Origin: Candidatus Kuenenia stuttgartensis
GTDB taxonomy: Bacteria > Planctomycetota > Planctomycetia > Pirellulales > UBA1268
Reading direction: 5' to 3'
Length of the DNA stretch: 35,093 nt
Assembly (NCBI GenBank): GCA_945870505.1
Contig: CAMBSN010000025.1
Coordinates: forward strand, 1 to 35,093
The position numbers were made by a program, and so were the translations under genes. Shown in pieces: positions 15,079 to 25,418 of the stretch. Under the pieces are notes generated by a model, which was not told where the DNA came from, ran no database searches, and saw only the letters and a program-made list of their open reading frames with translations. Each line of letters starts with the position of its first letter. The first letter of the stretch is position 1.

Positions 15079-18000
15079 GTGATCACACGAAACTCGTTCC
15101 ATTCCACAGGCAGGAATCGCGTTGGGCTGCTCGCAGCTTTCTGCCTCGCCGCCTGGCCGGCTTTCTGTAACGCCGCGCCGGCCTCCGTCGCCACGCGCAC
15201 GCCAAACTTCATCTATCTCTTCGCGGATGACCAGCGCTGGGACGCCCTCGGCGTCGTTCAACGGGAGCAGGGCGCTGCGGGACGCTTTCCCTGGCTCTCC
15301 ACGCCGAACCTCGATCGCATCGCCGCCGAGGGGGTCCGATTTCGCAACGCCTTCGTGGTCAACGCGCTCTGCGCCCCGAGTCGCGCGTCGCTTGTCACCG
15401 GCCAATATGGGCACGTCAACGGCGTCACCAACAACCACACGCCCCATCCGGAGGAAAACATTTCGATCGCCGCCCTCCTCCGTCCCGCGGGCTATGTCTC
15501 GGGCTATTTCGGAAAGTGGCACCACGGCCGGCAGTCGGGCACGCGGCCCGGATTCGACATCTCCGCGAGCTTTGTCGGCCAGGGCCACTACTTCGACTGC
15601 CCCATCGAGGTCGATGGCGTGACGACGCCGAGCGAGGGTTTCGTGGACGACGTCACCACCGACTTTGCCGCGAACTTCATCCGAACCAACAAGGACCGGC
15701 CCTTCCTGATGGTGCTGGGCTTCAAGACCTGCCACGGCCCCTTCACGCCTCCGCCTCGGCATGCGAAGGCGTACGAGGGAGCCGAGGCGCGACGCGTTCC
15801 CAACCTCGACAGCACGCCGCCCTACAAGCCGGTCGACGCGCCGGCCGGGAAGCGGCAAACATCCTCGCCCAAGTCGGCGACCGTGCCGACGAACCTCGGC
15901 ATGTTTCGCGGAATCAACGCGATCGACGACAACGTCGGGAGAATCCTCGACCTCCTCGACGAGCTGAATCTTACCGACGATACGGTCGTGATCTTCTCGT
16001 CCGACAACGGCTACTACCTCGGCGAGCACTCGCTCGGCGACAAACGGTCGGCCTACGAAGAGTCGATGCGGGTGCCGATGCTCGTCCGCTATCCGCGGCT
16101 CGTCTCCGAGGGCCGCACCGACGACCGTATCGTGCTCAACATCGACCCAGCTGCGACGTTTCTCGACCTCGCCGGCCAGCCTGTGCCAGCCGCCATGCAG
16201 GGCCGCAGCTGGAAGCCGCTGCTGGAGAACACCCCCGGCACGCCCTGGCGCGACAGCTTCTTCTACTGCTACTTCTTCGAAACCAACCAGGGCACGCCGA
16301 CCACCACGGCCGTGCGGACTGCCGACGCGAAGCTGATCAAGTACCCGGGACACGACGACTGGACGGAGATGTTCGACCTGCGTCGCGATCCCTACGAGAC
16401 TCGCAACCTCGCGTCCGATCCGGGCTCGGTCGACATGCGGCGGCGGCTCGAAGCCGAATACGACAAGCAGGCCGCGGCGATCGACTTTCGGATTCCCGAT
16501 GTCGCCGACACACTCCCGCCCGATGGTTTGCCTGCCAGAAAAAAGAAGTGGGCCAACGGCAGGCGGCCAGAGCCTGCAGCGGTCGGCGGGCCTCCCGCCA
16601 TCGACAGGGAGTTCACGGACCTCTTCAACGGCCGCGACCTCGACGGCTGGGTGGCCGAGTCGCACGTCGATTCCGAGGCCCATCCGGACGGCCGGCCTGT
16701 GTGGTCGGTCCGCGACGGCGAGATCGTGTGCGATGGCTGTGGCTTCGGGTTTCTGCGCTACGCCGTTGAGCCGTTTGCCGACGTGACGCTGCGGCTCGAC
16801 TTCCAGCTGCAGAAGCACTCATCGCGCCGCTTCTGCAACTCCGGCATCGGGCTGCGGACGGTGGCCTTCGACAGTCGCCGCTCGCAGGCCACCCGGCCCT
16901 CGATCCGCGGGTACGAACTGCAACTCCTTGACGATGCGGCCGCGTCGCCCACGACGCATTCCTGTGGGTCGCTCTACCGGTACGTGGCCCCGCTGAAAGG
17001 CGCCCTGCGGCCCACGGGCGAATGGAACTCACTCGAGGTGGCGATGGTGGGCCCGCGCATCCGGGTCACGCTCAATGGCCAGGTGATCCAAGACGTCGAC
17101 CAGCTGGAGGTGCCGGTGATCCGCAGCAAGCCGCTCTCGGGGTTCATCGCCCTGCAGAACCACGGTGGTCCGGCGCGGTTTCGGAACATCCGCGTGCGTC
17201 GCGAGCAGGGGGCGATTCCCGGGGCCGCCGAACTGGACGCCCAGGCGAAAATCGTCCGCGCGCGGGAGTCCTCCATTGGCATTCGCGGCGTGCTTCGGTT
17301 TGCAGTCGAGGCGGCCGGTCGGGGCTGGAGCCCGGAGGCGGTTGAGGAGGCGCTCGTTCTGGCGAGGTCGATGCAGGTCGTCGACCCCACGGATCCCGAC
17401 TTCGGCAACTTCCGCTGGCGGCTCGGCGACGTGGCCGTGACCGATGCCAATGCGGTGGAGTTTGCCGGGCAGCTGCTGGGCGTGTTGCGGCTGGAGGATG
17501 ACGGCCAGCTCGTGCCGCGGCCAGCAGGTCCGAGACTCACGCCTCGCGGCCGCGAACTGCTCGAAGCGATGTCTCGCGACGCGGTGGTGGCGATCCGGCG
17601 CCATGCGGTGCAGCCGGGTCATACGAACATCCGGCTGATGCGGATCTGGAACTTCCTCGCGCTTGGCGATCTCGCCGAACCCGATGCACGGCAGGAGGGT
17701 GAGGCCGCCTGGCGGGAGTGGCGGGATTTCACCAGGGCGCACGGCCTGACGGAGTTTCTCTGCCCCACCTACCTCGGCGTCTCGCTCGACTCGCTCGCCC
17801 TGATCGCCGATCATGCCCCCGCGATCGACACCCGCATTGAGGCCGACGTCATGCTCGGCTACGCGTGGCGGAGCGCTGCCGCCCACTGGTTTGGCCCAGC
17901 GCAGCGGCTCTCGGGGCCGCACGCTCGCGACTACGACTACCTCTACGGCCGCGGTTACACAGACGAGCATTTCGTCGAGGCCGGCTGGCTCACTGCTCCA

Positions 18001-19065
18001 CCGCGAGTTGAGGGGGCAGGCTGGCTCCCGGAAGCGCCGCGAGATTCGCTGCAGGTGTTTCGCACCGCCTGTCGATCGGAGCCGCCGGGCGGGACGGTGG
18101 AGAGAATCATGGACGAGGTTCCCAGATTCGTGGTTGAGCGGACGGGCGAGCACGCGTGGCAGCGGATCACGAACTACGTCGGTCGCACCGCTACCATCGG
18201 GGTGGCCGGTGATGGCCGCGGAGCGGAAGACAAGACGCTCGTCGTCAATCTGCCCCCGGTGGAGGGTCGCCCGGCCGGCGGTGCAGCCGAGCCGTGGGCG
18301 ACGCCGAACGTGACGCTCGTTGTCGACGGGCGGCACGATCCCTACGGCCTCGACCGCGTGCCGAGCGGCGTGGCGGGCCACCGCAAGTCGCACCATCTCC
18401 GCCCCTACGTGATCAGCTCCCAACAGGGCCCACGGGTCACGGCCGCCTGGTATCTCGATCCCCGCCGGCCGGCGTTTGGCGTCGATCCGCAATCGCTCTC
18501 CTGCCTTGAGGCCCACGTGCTCATCCCCACGGGATGCGATGTCTGGTCAGTGGAGGGGCCGCTTGCTGCCGGTGCGGAGCAGCCGCCGGAATCGACCGTG
18601 TTTCTCCGAGGTGGCGCCGGCACAGCCCTCGGGCTTCGCCTGCTCTCGGTCGCCCAGCCCGACCTGCGGCCGCTTGGGCTCCGGCTCGTGGCCGACGGCG
18701 GCACCGAACCCGTGCAACGACTGACGGCCACGTTTGCCGCGGGCACACCCGACCGCGGAGCGCTCCTGGCCCTCGACCTCGAACTGTGCGAGTCGCTTGA
18801 CGACTCGGCATTCGCGGCTTTCCGCCGCGAGTTCGCCGGCCGCGATGTGACCGCACGCCTCGACGGCACGCGGTTCGTCGTCTCGGGGTCTCTGCCGCTG
18901 GAACTCGACCTTGGCGAACCGGATGGCCGGCCGCGGCGGGAGCGGTTTGAGCCGACCCTGCCGGCGAACGCGCTGCTCCGGGTCAACGGCAGGGATGTCG
19001 GTGCCGACCTCCCTGCCCGACCTGGGGCACCTACCTTCACAGCAGATGGCGTGCCGGAACCCTGA
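15079..19065 (+). CDS. Secreted sulfatase / DUF1080 / uncharacterised C-terminal fusion
   Basis: A 1328-residue secreted multidomain protein. GTG at 15079 is preceded by GGAGG (15068-15072) and opens a signal peptide (LLAAFCLAAWPAFCNA). Residues ~35-470 are a type I sulfatase: FIYLFADDQRWD metal site, CAPSR at Cys98-Arg102 (the formylglycine site), FGKWHHG, SSDNGYYLGEHSLGDK. Residues ~512-709 are a DUF1080 domain (LFNGRDLDGW to FRNIRVRRE). Residues ~720-1328 match no family I recognise. They contain a helical half with HWFGPAQRLSGPHARDYDY (936-954) and a beta-rich end, a layout reminiscent of toroid-plus-sandwich polysaccharide lyases. Likely role: desulfation and cleavage of sulfated algal or host glycans. 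Ordinary sulfatases are 450-600 residues, so this is an exceptional length. Confidence 0.88.
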   Translation: MITRNSFHSTGRNRVGLLAAFCLAAWPAFCNAAPASVATRTPNFIYLFADDQRWDALGVVQREQGAAGRFPWLSTPNLDRIAAEGVRFRNAFVVNALCAPSRASLVTGQYGHVNGVTNNHTPHPEENISIAALLRPAGYVSGYFGKWHHGRQSGTRPGFDISASFVGQGHYFDCPIEVDGVTTPSEGFVDDVTTDFAANFIRTNKDRPFLMVLGFKTCHGPFTPPPRHAKAYEGAEARRVPNLDSTPPYKPVDAPAGKRQTSSPKSATVPTNLGMFRGINAIDDNVGRILDLLDELNLTDDTVVIFSSDNGYYLGEHSLGDKRSAYEESMRVPMLVRYPRLVSEGRTDDRIVLNIDPAATFLDLAGQPVPAAMQGRSWKPLLENTPGTPWRDSFFYCYFFETNQGTPTTTAVRTADAKLIKYPGHDDWTEMFDLRRDPYETRNLASDPGSVDMRRRLEAEYDKQAAAIDFRIPDVADTLPPDGLPARKKKWANGRRPEPAAVGGPPAIDREFTDLFNGRDLDGWVAESHVDSEAHPDGRPVWSVRDGEIVCDGCGFGFLRYAVEPFADVTLRLDFQLQKHSSRRFCNSGIGLRTVAFDSRRSQATRPSIRGYELQLLDDAAASPTTHSCGSLYRYVAPLKGALRPTGEWNSLEVAMVGPRIRVTLNGQVIQDVDQLEVPVIRSKPLSGFIALQNHGGPARFRNIRVRREQGAIPGAAELDAQAKIVRARESSIGIRGVLRFAVEAAGRGWSPEAVEEALVLARSMQVVDPTDPDFGNFRWRLGDVAVTDANAVEFAGQLLGVLRLEDDGQLVPRPAGPRLTPRGRELLEAMSRDAVVAIRRHAVQPGHTNIRLMRIWNFLALGDLAEPDARQEGEAAWREWRDFTRAHGLTEFLCPTYLGVSLDSLALIADHAPAIDTRIEADVMLGYAWRSAAAHWFGPAQRLSGPHARDYDYLYGRGYTDEHFVEAGWLTAPPRVEGAGWLPEAPRDSLQVFRTACRSEPPGGTVERIMDEVPRFVVERTGEHAWQRITNYVGRTATIGVAGDGRGAEDKTLVVNLPPVEGRPAGGAAEPWATPNVTLVVDGRHDPYGLDRVPSGVAGHRKSHHLRPYVISSQQGPRVTAAWYLDPRRPAFGVDPQSLSCLEAHVLIPTGCDVWSVEGPLAAGAEQPPESTVFLRGGAGTALGLRLLSVAQPDLRPLGLRLVADGGTEPVQRLTATFAAGTPDRGALLALDLELCESLDDSAFAAFRREFAGRDVTARLDGTRFVVSGSLPLELDLGEPDGRPRRERFEPTLPANALLRVNGRDVGADLPARPGAPTFTADGVPEP

Positions 19066-19198
19066 AAAAAGTTTGCGATCCCGAGCGTGTCCACCCGGGC
19101 CGCCAGCCCTGCCAAATCGGCACCTCGCCCCGGGGGCCCGCCGGGCGACGTGTGCGAAACCATTGAAAACGTAGGGTGATCGACGTCGACCGCGTCCG

Positions 19199-19214
19199 TG
19201 GCACGCGGCTTGCA
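19199..19214 (+). promoter_or_regulatory. Sigma-54 (-24/-12) promoter upstream of groEL1
   Basis: TGGCACG (19199-19205), 4-bp spacer, TTGCA (19210-19214). This is an essentially perfect match to the sigma-54 consensus TGGCACG-N4-TTGCW, with GG and GC correctly spaced. It predicts a transcript start near 19225 and a leader of about 77 nt. The perfect palindrome TCGACGTCGA (19180-19189) sits just upstream and the GC-rich inverted repeats around 19127-19150 could be activator sites; that part is inference. No CIRCE (HrcA) inverted repeat is visible. Confidence 0.75.
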
Positions 19215-19252
19215 TTCTTTCGGGGCATCCCAAGGATGGTCTGCCAAAACCC

Positions 19253-19295
19253 GTCACCCACAACGTGACCTCCAACGTCACATAGTCGAGAGGAG
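19253..19295 (+). promoter_or_regulatory. Possible structured leader before groEL1
   Basis: GTCAC (19253-19257), GTGAC (19265-19269) and GTCAC (19277-19281) can form two mutually exclusive hairpins. GACCTC (19267-19272) could pair, with a bulge, to the GAGAGGAGTC that holds the ribosome site (19288-19297). This layout could be a temperature-responsive or attenuating leader, but the stems are short. Confidence 0.3.
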
Positions 19296-19301
19296 TCTTC
19301 C

Positions 19302-21008
<1,707 letters not shown>

Positions 21009-21084
21009 CCGGCCAGCGACAATCCACACTCTCATCCCTTCAACAAACTCGGACTGTTTTCACCTCAAATCGGAGACCAACCAG

Positions 21085-21390
21085 ATGGCAGCGAAGAACC
21101 TGAAGATCCGTCCGCTCGACGACCGCGTGGTGGTGGAGCCCGTGGAGGCCGAGGAGCGGACCGCCGGCGGCATCGTGCTCCCGGATTCCGCCAAGGAGAA
21201 GCCACAGCGTGGGCATGTCGTGGCCATCGGCCCCGGCAAGCTCCTCGAGAACGGCCAGCGGGCGACTCCCGCCCTCTCGATCGGCGACGAGGTGATCTAT
21301 GGCAAGTACTCGGGCAGCGACATCGAGGTCGACGGCCACGAGGTCAAGATCCTGCGGGAAACCGACATTCTCGCGAAAGTGCTGAGCTGA
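21085..21390 (+). CDS. groS: Co-chaperonin GroES
   Basis: The 10-kDa lid of the chaperonin chamber, 101 residues. [19 protein letters not shown] is the standard N-terminus. [21 protein letters not shown] is the mobile loop that binds GroEL, and [21 protein letters not shown] the C-terminal barrel. The ribosome site is CGGAG (21071-21075). It lies between two groEL genes and must serve one or both. A short GGCC-n6-GGCC hairpin followed by TTTT (about 21403-21420) after the stop could be a weak attenuator before groEL2. Confidence 0.97.
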   Translation: MAAKNLKIRPLDDRVVVEPVEAEERTAGGIVLPDSAKEKPQRGHVVAIGPGKLLENGQRATPALSIGDEVIYGKYSGSDIEVDGHEVKILRETDILAKVLS

Positions 21391-21463
21391 GCCTTTTGAG
21401 GAACGGCCATCGAAGGCCTTTTCTCCCCACCACCCTTTCGAACGACATCGAGGAGATCGATCT

Positions 21464-23083
21464 GTGCCCAAGCAACTGATGTTCGACGACAACGCCCGCG
21501 CCAAGCTGCTCAAGGGCGTGGAGAAACTGGCCGGCGCCGTGGCCGTGACCATGGGCCCGACCGGCCGCAACGTCATCATCGACAAGGCGTATGGCGGCCC
21601 GACGGTGACCAAGGACGGCGTCACCGTCAGTAAGGAGGTTGACCTCGAGGACGCGTTCGAGAACATGGGCGCCAAGCTCGTCAACGAGGTGGCGTCGAAG
21701 ACGTCGGACCTCGCCGGTGACGGCACCACCACGGCCACCGTGCTCGCGCGGGCGATCTTCCGCGAGGGCACCCGCAACGTCGCCGCCGGCTCGAACCCAA
21801 CGGCAGTCCGCCGGGGCATCGAGAAGGGTGTCGCCGCCGCCGTGCAGCGGCTGATGGAGATGGCCCGCAAGGTCGAGCGGCCCGAGGAAATCGCCCAGGT
21901 CGGCGCCATCAGCGCCAACAACGACCGGGCGATCGGCGATCTGCTCGCCGAGGCCCTGCAGAAGGTGGGCAAGGACGGCGTCATCACGGTCGAGGAAGGC
22001 AAGACGACTGAGACCACCGTGCGGTTCGTCGACGGCATGCAGTTCGACAAGGGCTTCGTCTCGCCCTACTTCATGAACAAGCCGGCCGAACTGGAGTGCC
22101 AACTCGACGACGCCCTGATCCTGATCCACGAGAAGAAGATTTCGAACCTCCGCGACCTGCTCCCCCTGTTGGAGAAGGTGGCGCAGGCGAGCAAGCCGCT
22201 CCTGATCATCGCCGAAGACGTTGATGGCGACGCCCTGACGGCGCTGGTGGTCAACAAGCTCCGCGGGGTGCTCAACGTGTGTGCCTCGAAGGCTCCCGGC
22301 TTCGGCGACCGCCGCAAGGCGATGCTTGGCGACATCGCCACGCTCACCGGCGGCACGCTGATCAGCGAGGATCTCGGCATCAAGCTCGAGAGCCTCGACC
22401 TCTCGCATCTCGGCAGGGCTAAGAGCGTCACGGTTGACAAGAACGAGACCACGATCGTGCAGGGCGCCGGCAAGCAGTCCGACGTGCAGGCACGGGTGCA
22501 GCAGCTCCGCCAGCAGATCGAGAACACGGAGAGCGAGTACGACCGCGAGAAGCTCCAGGAGCGGCTCGCCAAGCTCACCGGCGGCGTGGCGATCGTTTCG
22601 GTCGGTGCTGGCACCGAGGCTGAGATGAAGCAGAAGAAGGCTCGCGTCGAAGACGCGCTCCATGCCACTCGGGCGGCGGTCGAGGAGGGCATCGTTCCCG
22701 GCGGCGGCGTGGCGCTGCTCCGCTGCCGCGAGGCGGTGGAGAAGGCCCGCGCTCAGGCGAAGGGCGACGAGAAGATCGGTGTTGATATCATCCTCCACGC
22801 CCTCGAAGCACCGATCCGGCAGATCGCCGAGAACGGCGGGATTGACGGCGCCGTGGTTGCCGACGAGGTGGCCCAAAAGGACGTGAACATCGGCTACGAC
22901 GCCAACAAGGGCGAGTACGTCGACATGCTCAAGGCGGGCATCATCGACCCGGTGAAGGTGGTCCGCGTGGCGCTGACGAATGCCGCAAGCATTTCCGGCC
23001 TCCTGCTCACCACCGAGGCGCTCGTCACAAACCTCGATAAGGATGACGCCAAGAAGCGGAAGATCGAAGGCTCGGTCCGGTGA
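21464..23083 (+). CDS. groL: Chaperonin GroEL, paralogue 2 (no GGM tail)
   Basis: A second full-length GroEL, 539 residues. GTG at 21464 follows GAGGAGA (21450-21456). [36 protein letters not shown] and [18 protein letters not shown] are intact, so it should bind ATP and fold substrates. It ends in a short charged tail ([13 protein letters not shown]) with no Gly-Met repeats, unlike paralogue 1. Loss of the GGM tail and different apical-domain residues suggest subfunctionalisation (for example a distinct client set), as seen in other bacteria with several GroELs; this is inference. It is followed 80 bp later by dnaJ on the same strand. Confidence 0.96.
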   Translation: MPKQLMFDDNARAKLLKGVEKLAGAVAVTMGPTGRNVIIDKAYGGPTVTKDGVTVSKEVDLEDAFENMGAKLVNEVASKTSDLAGDGTTTATVLARAIFREGTRNVAAGSNPTAVRRGIEKGVAAAVQRLMEMARKVERPEEIAQVGAISANNDRAIGDLLAEALQKVGKDGVITVEEGKTTETTVRFVDGMQFDKGFVSPYFMNKPAELECQLDDALILIHEKKISNLRDLLPLLEKVAQASKPLLIIAEDVDGDALTALVVNKLRGVLNVCASKAPGFGDRRKAMLGDIATLTGGTLISEDLGIKLESLDLSHLGRAKSVTVDKNETTIVQGAGKQSDVQARVQQLRQQIENTESEYDREKLQERLAKLTGGVAIVSVGAGTEAEMKQKKARVEDALHATRAAVEEGIVPGGGVALLRCREAVEKARAQAKGDEKIGVDIILHALEAPIRQIAENGGIDGAVVADEVAQKDVNIGYDANKGEYVDMLKAGIIDPVKVVRVALTNAASISGLLLTTEALVTNLDKDDAKKRKIEGSVR

Positions 23084-23144
23084 GTCCGCGGAGGCGAGCA
23101 TCCAACTCGCCCGTCATCGGGCGCCGGTGTCGGGGTGCCCCACG

Positions 23145-23174
23145 TGGCTGAACATGGCTGAACATGGCTGACCA
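23145..23174 (+). repeat. 10-bp tandem triplication at the dnaJ start
   Basis: TGGCTGAACA is present twice (23145, 23155) and a third copy at 23165 differs by one base. The duplication creates an extra ATG at 23154 that reads MAEHG and stops at 23171, overlapping the dnaJ start codon at 23164. Confidence 0.7.
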
Positions 23175-24321
23175 GCGTGACTACTACGAGGTGCTCGGCG
23201 TCGAGCGGCGGGCGACCTCCGTGCAAATCACCGAGGCCTACCGAAAGCTTGCGGTCAAGTTCCACCCGGACAAGAACCCGGGGAACGACGAGGCCGCCGG
23301 TCGTTTCAAGGAGGCGGCGCGGGCCTTCGAGGTGCTGTCGGACAGCGATCTCCGGGCGCGGTACGACCGCTACGGTCACGCCGGCCTGCAGGGAGGCCGC
23401 CAGCACGAGTTCAACGACGTCTCCGACATCTTTGATGCGTTCGGCGACCTGTTTGGCGGTGGCATCTTCGGCGATGCATTTGGCGGCCGGTCGCGGGGCC
23501 CGCGACCTCGCAAGGGCCGCGATGTGTTTTGCCAGGTATCGCTGACGCTCCTCGAGGCGGCCCGAGGAGTGACAAAAACAGTGGCGTTTGGCCGCCACGA
23601 AATGTGCGGCACCTGTGACGGCTCGGGCGCGAAGAAGGGCACCACGCCGCAGCCGTGCGACTACTGCGGCGGCAAGGGCCAGGTGATCCAGTCGGCCGGC
23701 GTTTTCCGGCTTCAGACCACATGCCCGTCCTGCCGTGGGGCGGGGAACGTCATCCGTGAGAAGTGCCCGGCGTGCAGCGGCCAGGGCGTTACCGAGGAGC
23801 AGGTGGAGCGGCGGGTCACGATCCCCGCCGGCGTCGACAGCGACGTCCGCGTCCGCCTCGCCGGCGAGGGTGAGCCGGGTGGCAATGGCGGGCCGCCGGG
23901 CGACTGCTACTGCGTGATCGAGATCGAGGAGCATCCGTTCCTTGCGCGGGATGGCCGAGAACTACACTGCGAGGTGCCGGTGAGCTTCACGCAGGCGGCC
24001 CTCGGGGCCACCGTGGACGTGCCGACGCTGGACGGGCCCAGGCCGCTGCAGGTCACGCGGGGCACGCAAAGCGGCGACGTGATCCGCGTTCGCGGCCTGG
24101 GGATGCCGGAGGTCCGTGGCCGCGGAGTGGGCGACCTGCACGTGCACGTCTGCGTCGAGGTACCGAAGACGCTCTCGCCGCGGGCGGAGGAGCTCCTCCG
24201 CGAGTTGGCGAAGGAAGAGCAGGCCGCTGTGACGCCCAGGCGGTCTTCGTTCTTCAGCCGGCTTGCCGAATACTTTCAGGGCACAGAGACTGACCAGCAG
24301 CGTAAGGAGCAGGCATCATGA
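23164..24321 (+). CDS. dnaJ: Chaperone protein DnaJ
   Basis: The Hsp40 co-chaperone that delivers clients to DnaK and stimulates its ATPase, 385 residues. Residues 5-70 are the J domain with HPD at 34-36. A Gly/Phe region follows ([12 protein letters not shown]). Four CxxCxGxG zinc motifs are complete: [24 protein letters not shown] and CPACSGQG. The C-terminal substrate-binding barrels are intact ([19 protein letters not shown], and [11 protein letters not shown]). The start is ATG at 23164, inside the 10-bp repeat. It overlaps grpE by 4 bp (ATGA), indicating translational coupling. No dnaK is in the window. Confidence 0.96.
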   Translation: MADQRDYYEVLGVERRATSVQITEAYRKLAVKFHPDKNPGNDEAAGRFKEAARAFEVLSDSDLRARYDRYGHAGLQGGRQHEFNDVSDIFDAFGDLFGGGIFGDAFGGRSRGPRPRKGRDVFCQVSLTLLEAARGVTKTVAFGRHEMCGTCDGSGAKKGTTPQPCDYCGGKGQVIQSAGVFRLQTTCPSCRGAGNVIREKCPACSGQGVTEEQVERRVTIPAGVDSDVRVRLAGEGEPGGNGGPPGDCYCVIEIEEHPFLARDGRELHCEVPVSFTQAALGATVDVPTLDGPRPLQVTRGTQSGDVIRVRGLGMPEVRGRGVGDLHVHVCVEVPKTLSPRAEELLRELAKEEQAAVTPRRSSFFSRLAEYFQGTETDQQRKEQAS

Positions 24322-24821
24322 GCGAAGACGAGTCCGCCGAGGGAATCGAGCCATCAACTGCCTCCGAGGCGCGCGATGCCGGCCCTGAAACCCAGGTCGC
24401 GGAGTTGCAGGAGCGGGTGCTCCGCGTGCAGGCCGAACTGGAAAACTTCCGGAAACGGTCCCGCCGCGAATACGAAGACGCCCAGCGGTATCGCGAGATC
24501 GACGTGCTGCGCGACCTGCTTCCCGTGCTCGACAACGTGCTGCGGGCGATCGAGGCCGCAGAGAAGTCGGCCGACGTCGAGACGCTGCGATCGGGCTTCC
24601 GGATGGCAGCCCAGCAGATCGAGAAACTACTTGGCAGCCACGGCTGCCAAACAATCGAGACCGACGGGACCGCTTTCGATCCGGCCATCCACGACGCGAT
24701 CCTCCAGCAGGAGGTGGCGGGCGTCGCGGGGGGCACGATCGTGGGCACGGCCAGTCGGGGCTACAAGCTTCACGATCGCGTGGTCCGACCGGCTCAGGTG
24801 ATCGTCGCAAAGGGAGGGTGA
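24318..24821 (+). CDS. grpE: Nucleotide exchange factor GrpE
   Basis: Releases ADP from DnaK, 167 residues. An acidic disordered N-terminus (residues 1-27) leads into a long helix ([25 protein letters not shown]). The head domain follows with [11 protein letters not shown] and [28 protein letters not shown], the GrpE signature. The ATG overlaps the stop of dnaJ. The next gene begins 3 bp after its stop. Confidence 0.96.
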   Translation: MSEDESAEGIEPSTASEARDAGPETQVAELQERVLRVQAELENFRKRSRREYEDAQRYREIDVLRDLLPVLDNVLRAIEAAEKSADVETLRSGFRMAAQQIEKLLGSHGCQTIETDGTAFDPAIHDAILQQEVAGVAGGTIVGTASRGYKLHDRVVRPAQVIVAKGG

Positions 24822-24824
24822 ACG

Positions 24825-25112
24825 ATGCCGACTTACGACTACGTCTGCGATGGCTGCGGGCACGCGTTCGAACTGTTTCAGTCGATGACCGACGCGGTGA
24901 AGAAGACCTGCCCTGAGTGTGGTAAGAAAAAGCTGCGGCGCCTGATCGGTGCCGGTGGGGCGATCGTCTTCAAGGGATCGGGGTTCTACAAGACCGACTA
25001 CCGCAGCGACTCCTACAAGAAGGGCGCCGAGGCCGAGAAGAGTGCGTCGGGGGGAGACGGCGGCAAAAAAGCCGACTCCGGCCCGAAGAAGTCTGGCTCG
25101 GGCGAGGGCTGA
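24825..25112 (+). CDS. FmdB-family zinc ribbon protein
   Basis: A 95-residue protein starting MPTYDYVCDGCGHAFELFQS, the signature of the FmdB/CxxC_CxxC_SSSS regulatory-protein family. Cys8/Cys11 and Cys29/Cys32 form the zinc ribbon. The middle (FKGSGFYKTDYRSDSYKKG) is the conserved family follow-on. The last ~30 residues are a Lys/Ser/Gly-rich disordered tail. Function in bacteria is not established; a putative regulatory or RNA/protein binding role is only family annotation. It is tightly packed between grpE and yacG, 3 bp from each, so it is probably part of the chaperone transcript. Confidence 0.87.
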   Translation: MPTYDYVCDGCGHAFELFQSMTDAVKKTCPECGKKKLRRLIGAGGAIVFKGSGFYKTDYRSDSYKKGAEAEKSASGGDGGKKADSGPKKSGSGEG

Positions 25113-25115
25113 CTC

Positions 25116-25292
25116 ATGCCCCTGTGTCCGGTATGTGACGCGCCCGTCGATCTCTCGGCCACGCCCACGGTCCCCTTTTGCAGCGACCGCTGCCGACTCA
25201 TCGACCTCGGCCGCTGGCTCGACGAGGCATACGGAGTCCCCGAGACAAAACGGCCCTTGGGCGGTGACGACGAGGCCGAAGCCGAGGCATGA
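25116..25292 (+). CDS. yacG: DNA gyrase inhibitor YacG
   Basis: A 58-residue zinc protein, translated from the DNA by hand: it begins [13 protein letters not shown] and continues through [19 protein letters not shown]. The zinc ligands Cys4, Cys7, Cys22 and Cys26 (CxxC-x14-CxxxC), then [13 protein letters not shown], are diagnostic of YacG. In E. coli YacG binds GyrB and blocks DNA binding. The C-terminus is acidic ([10 protein letters not shown]). It follows the FmdB-like gene by 3 bp and is the last gene of the tight run. Confidence 0.9.
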   Translation: MPLCPVCDAPVDLSATPTVPFCSDRCRLIDLGRWLDEAYGVPETKRPLGGDDEAEAEA

Positions 25293-25418
25293 CGGCCGTT
25301 TCGTCGTCGGCCTGGCAGTTGTCGACGGGCTGCACGCGGCGCCGTCGCCCCGCCCCGCATATACTCCCGCACGCCATTCCGTCGCGGGACTGATGGCCCA
25401 CATGAGGAGCCCTTGCCC

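Noticed and set aside
19066..19301. CIRCE (HrcA) operator before groEL
   Set aside because: I found no TTAGCACTC-n9-GAGTGCTAA-like inverted repeat in the gap.
21344..23101. 585-codon - strand open frame
   Set aside because: Antisense to groEL2; no recognisable protein.
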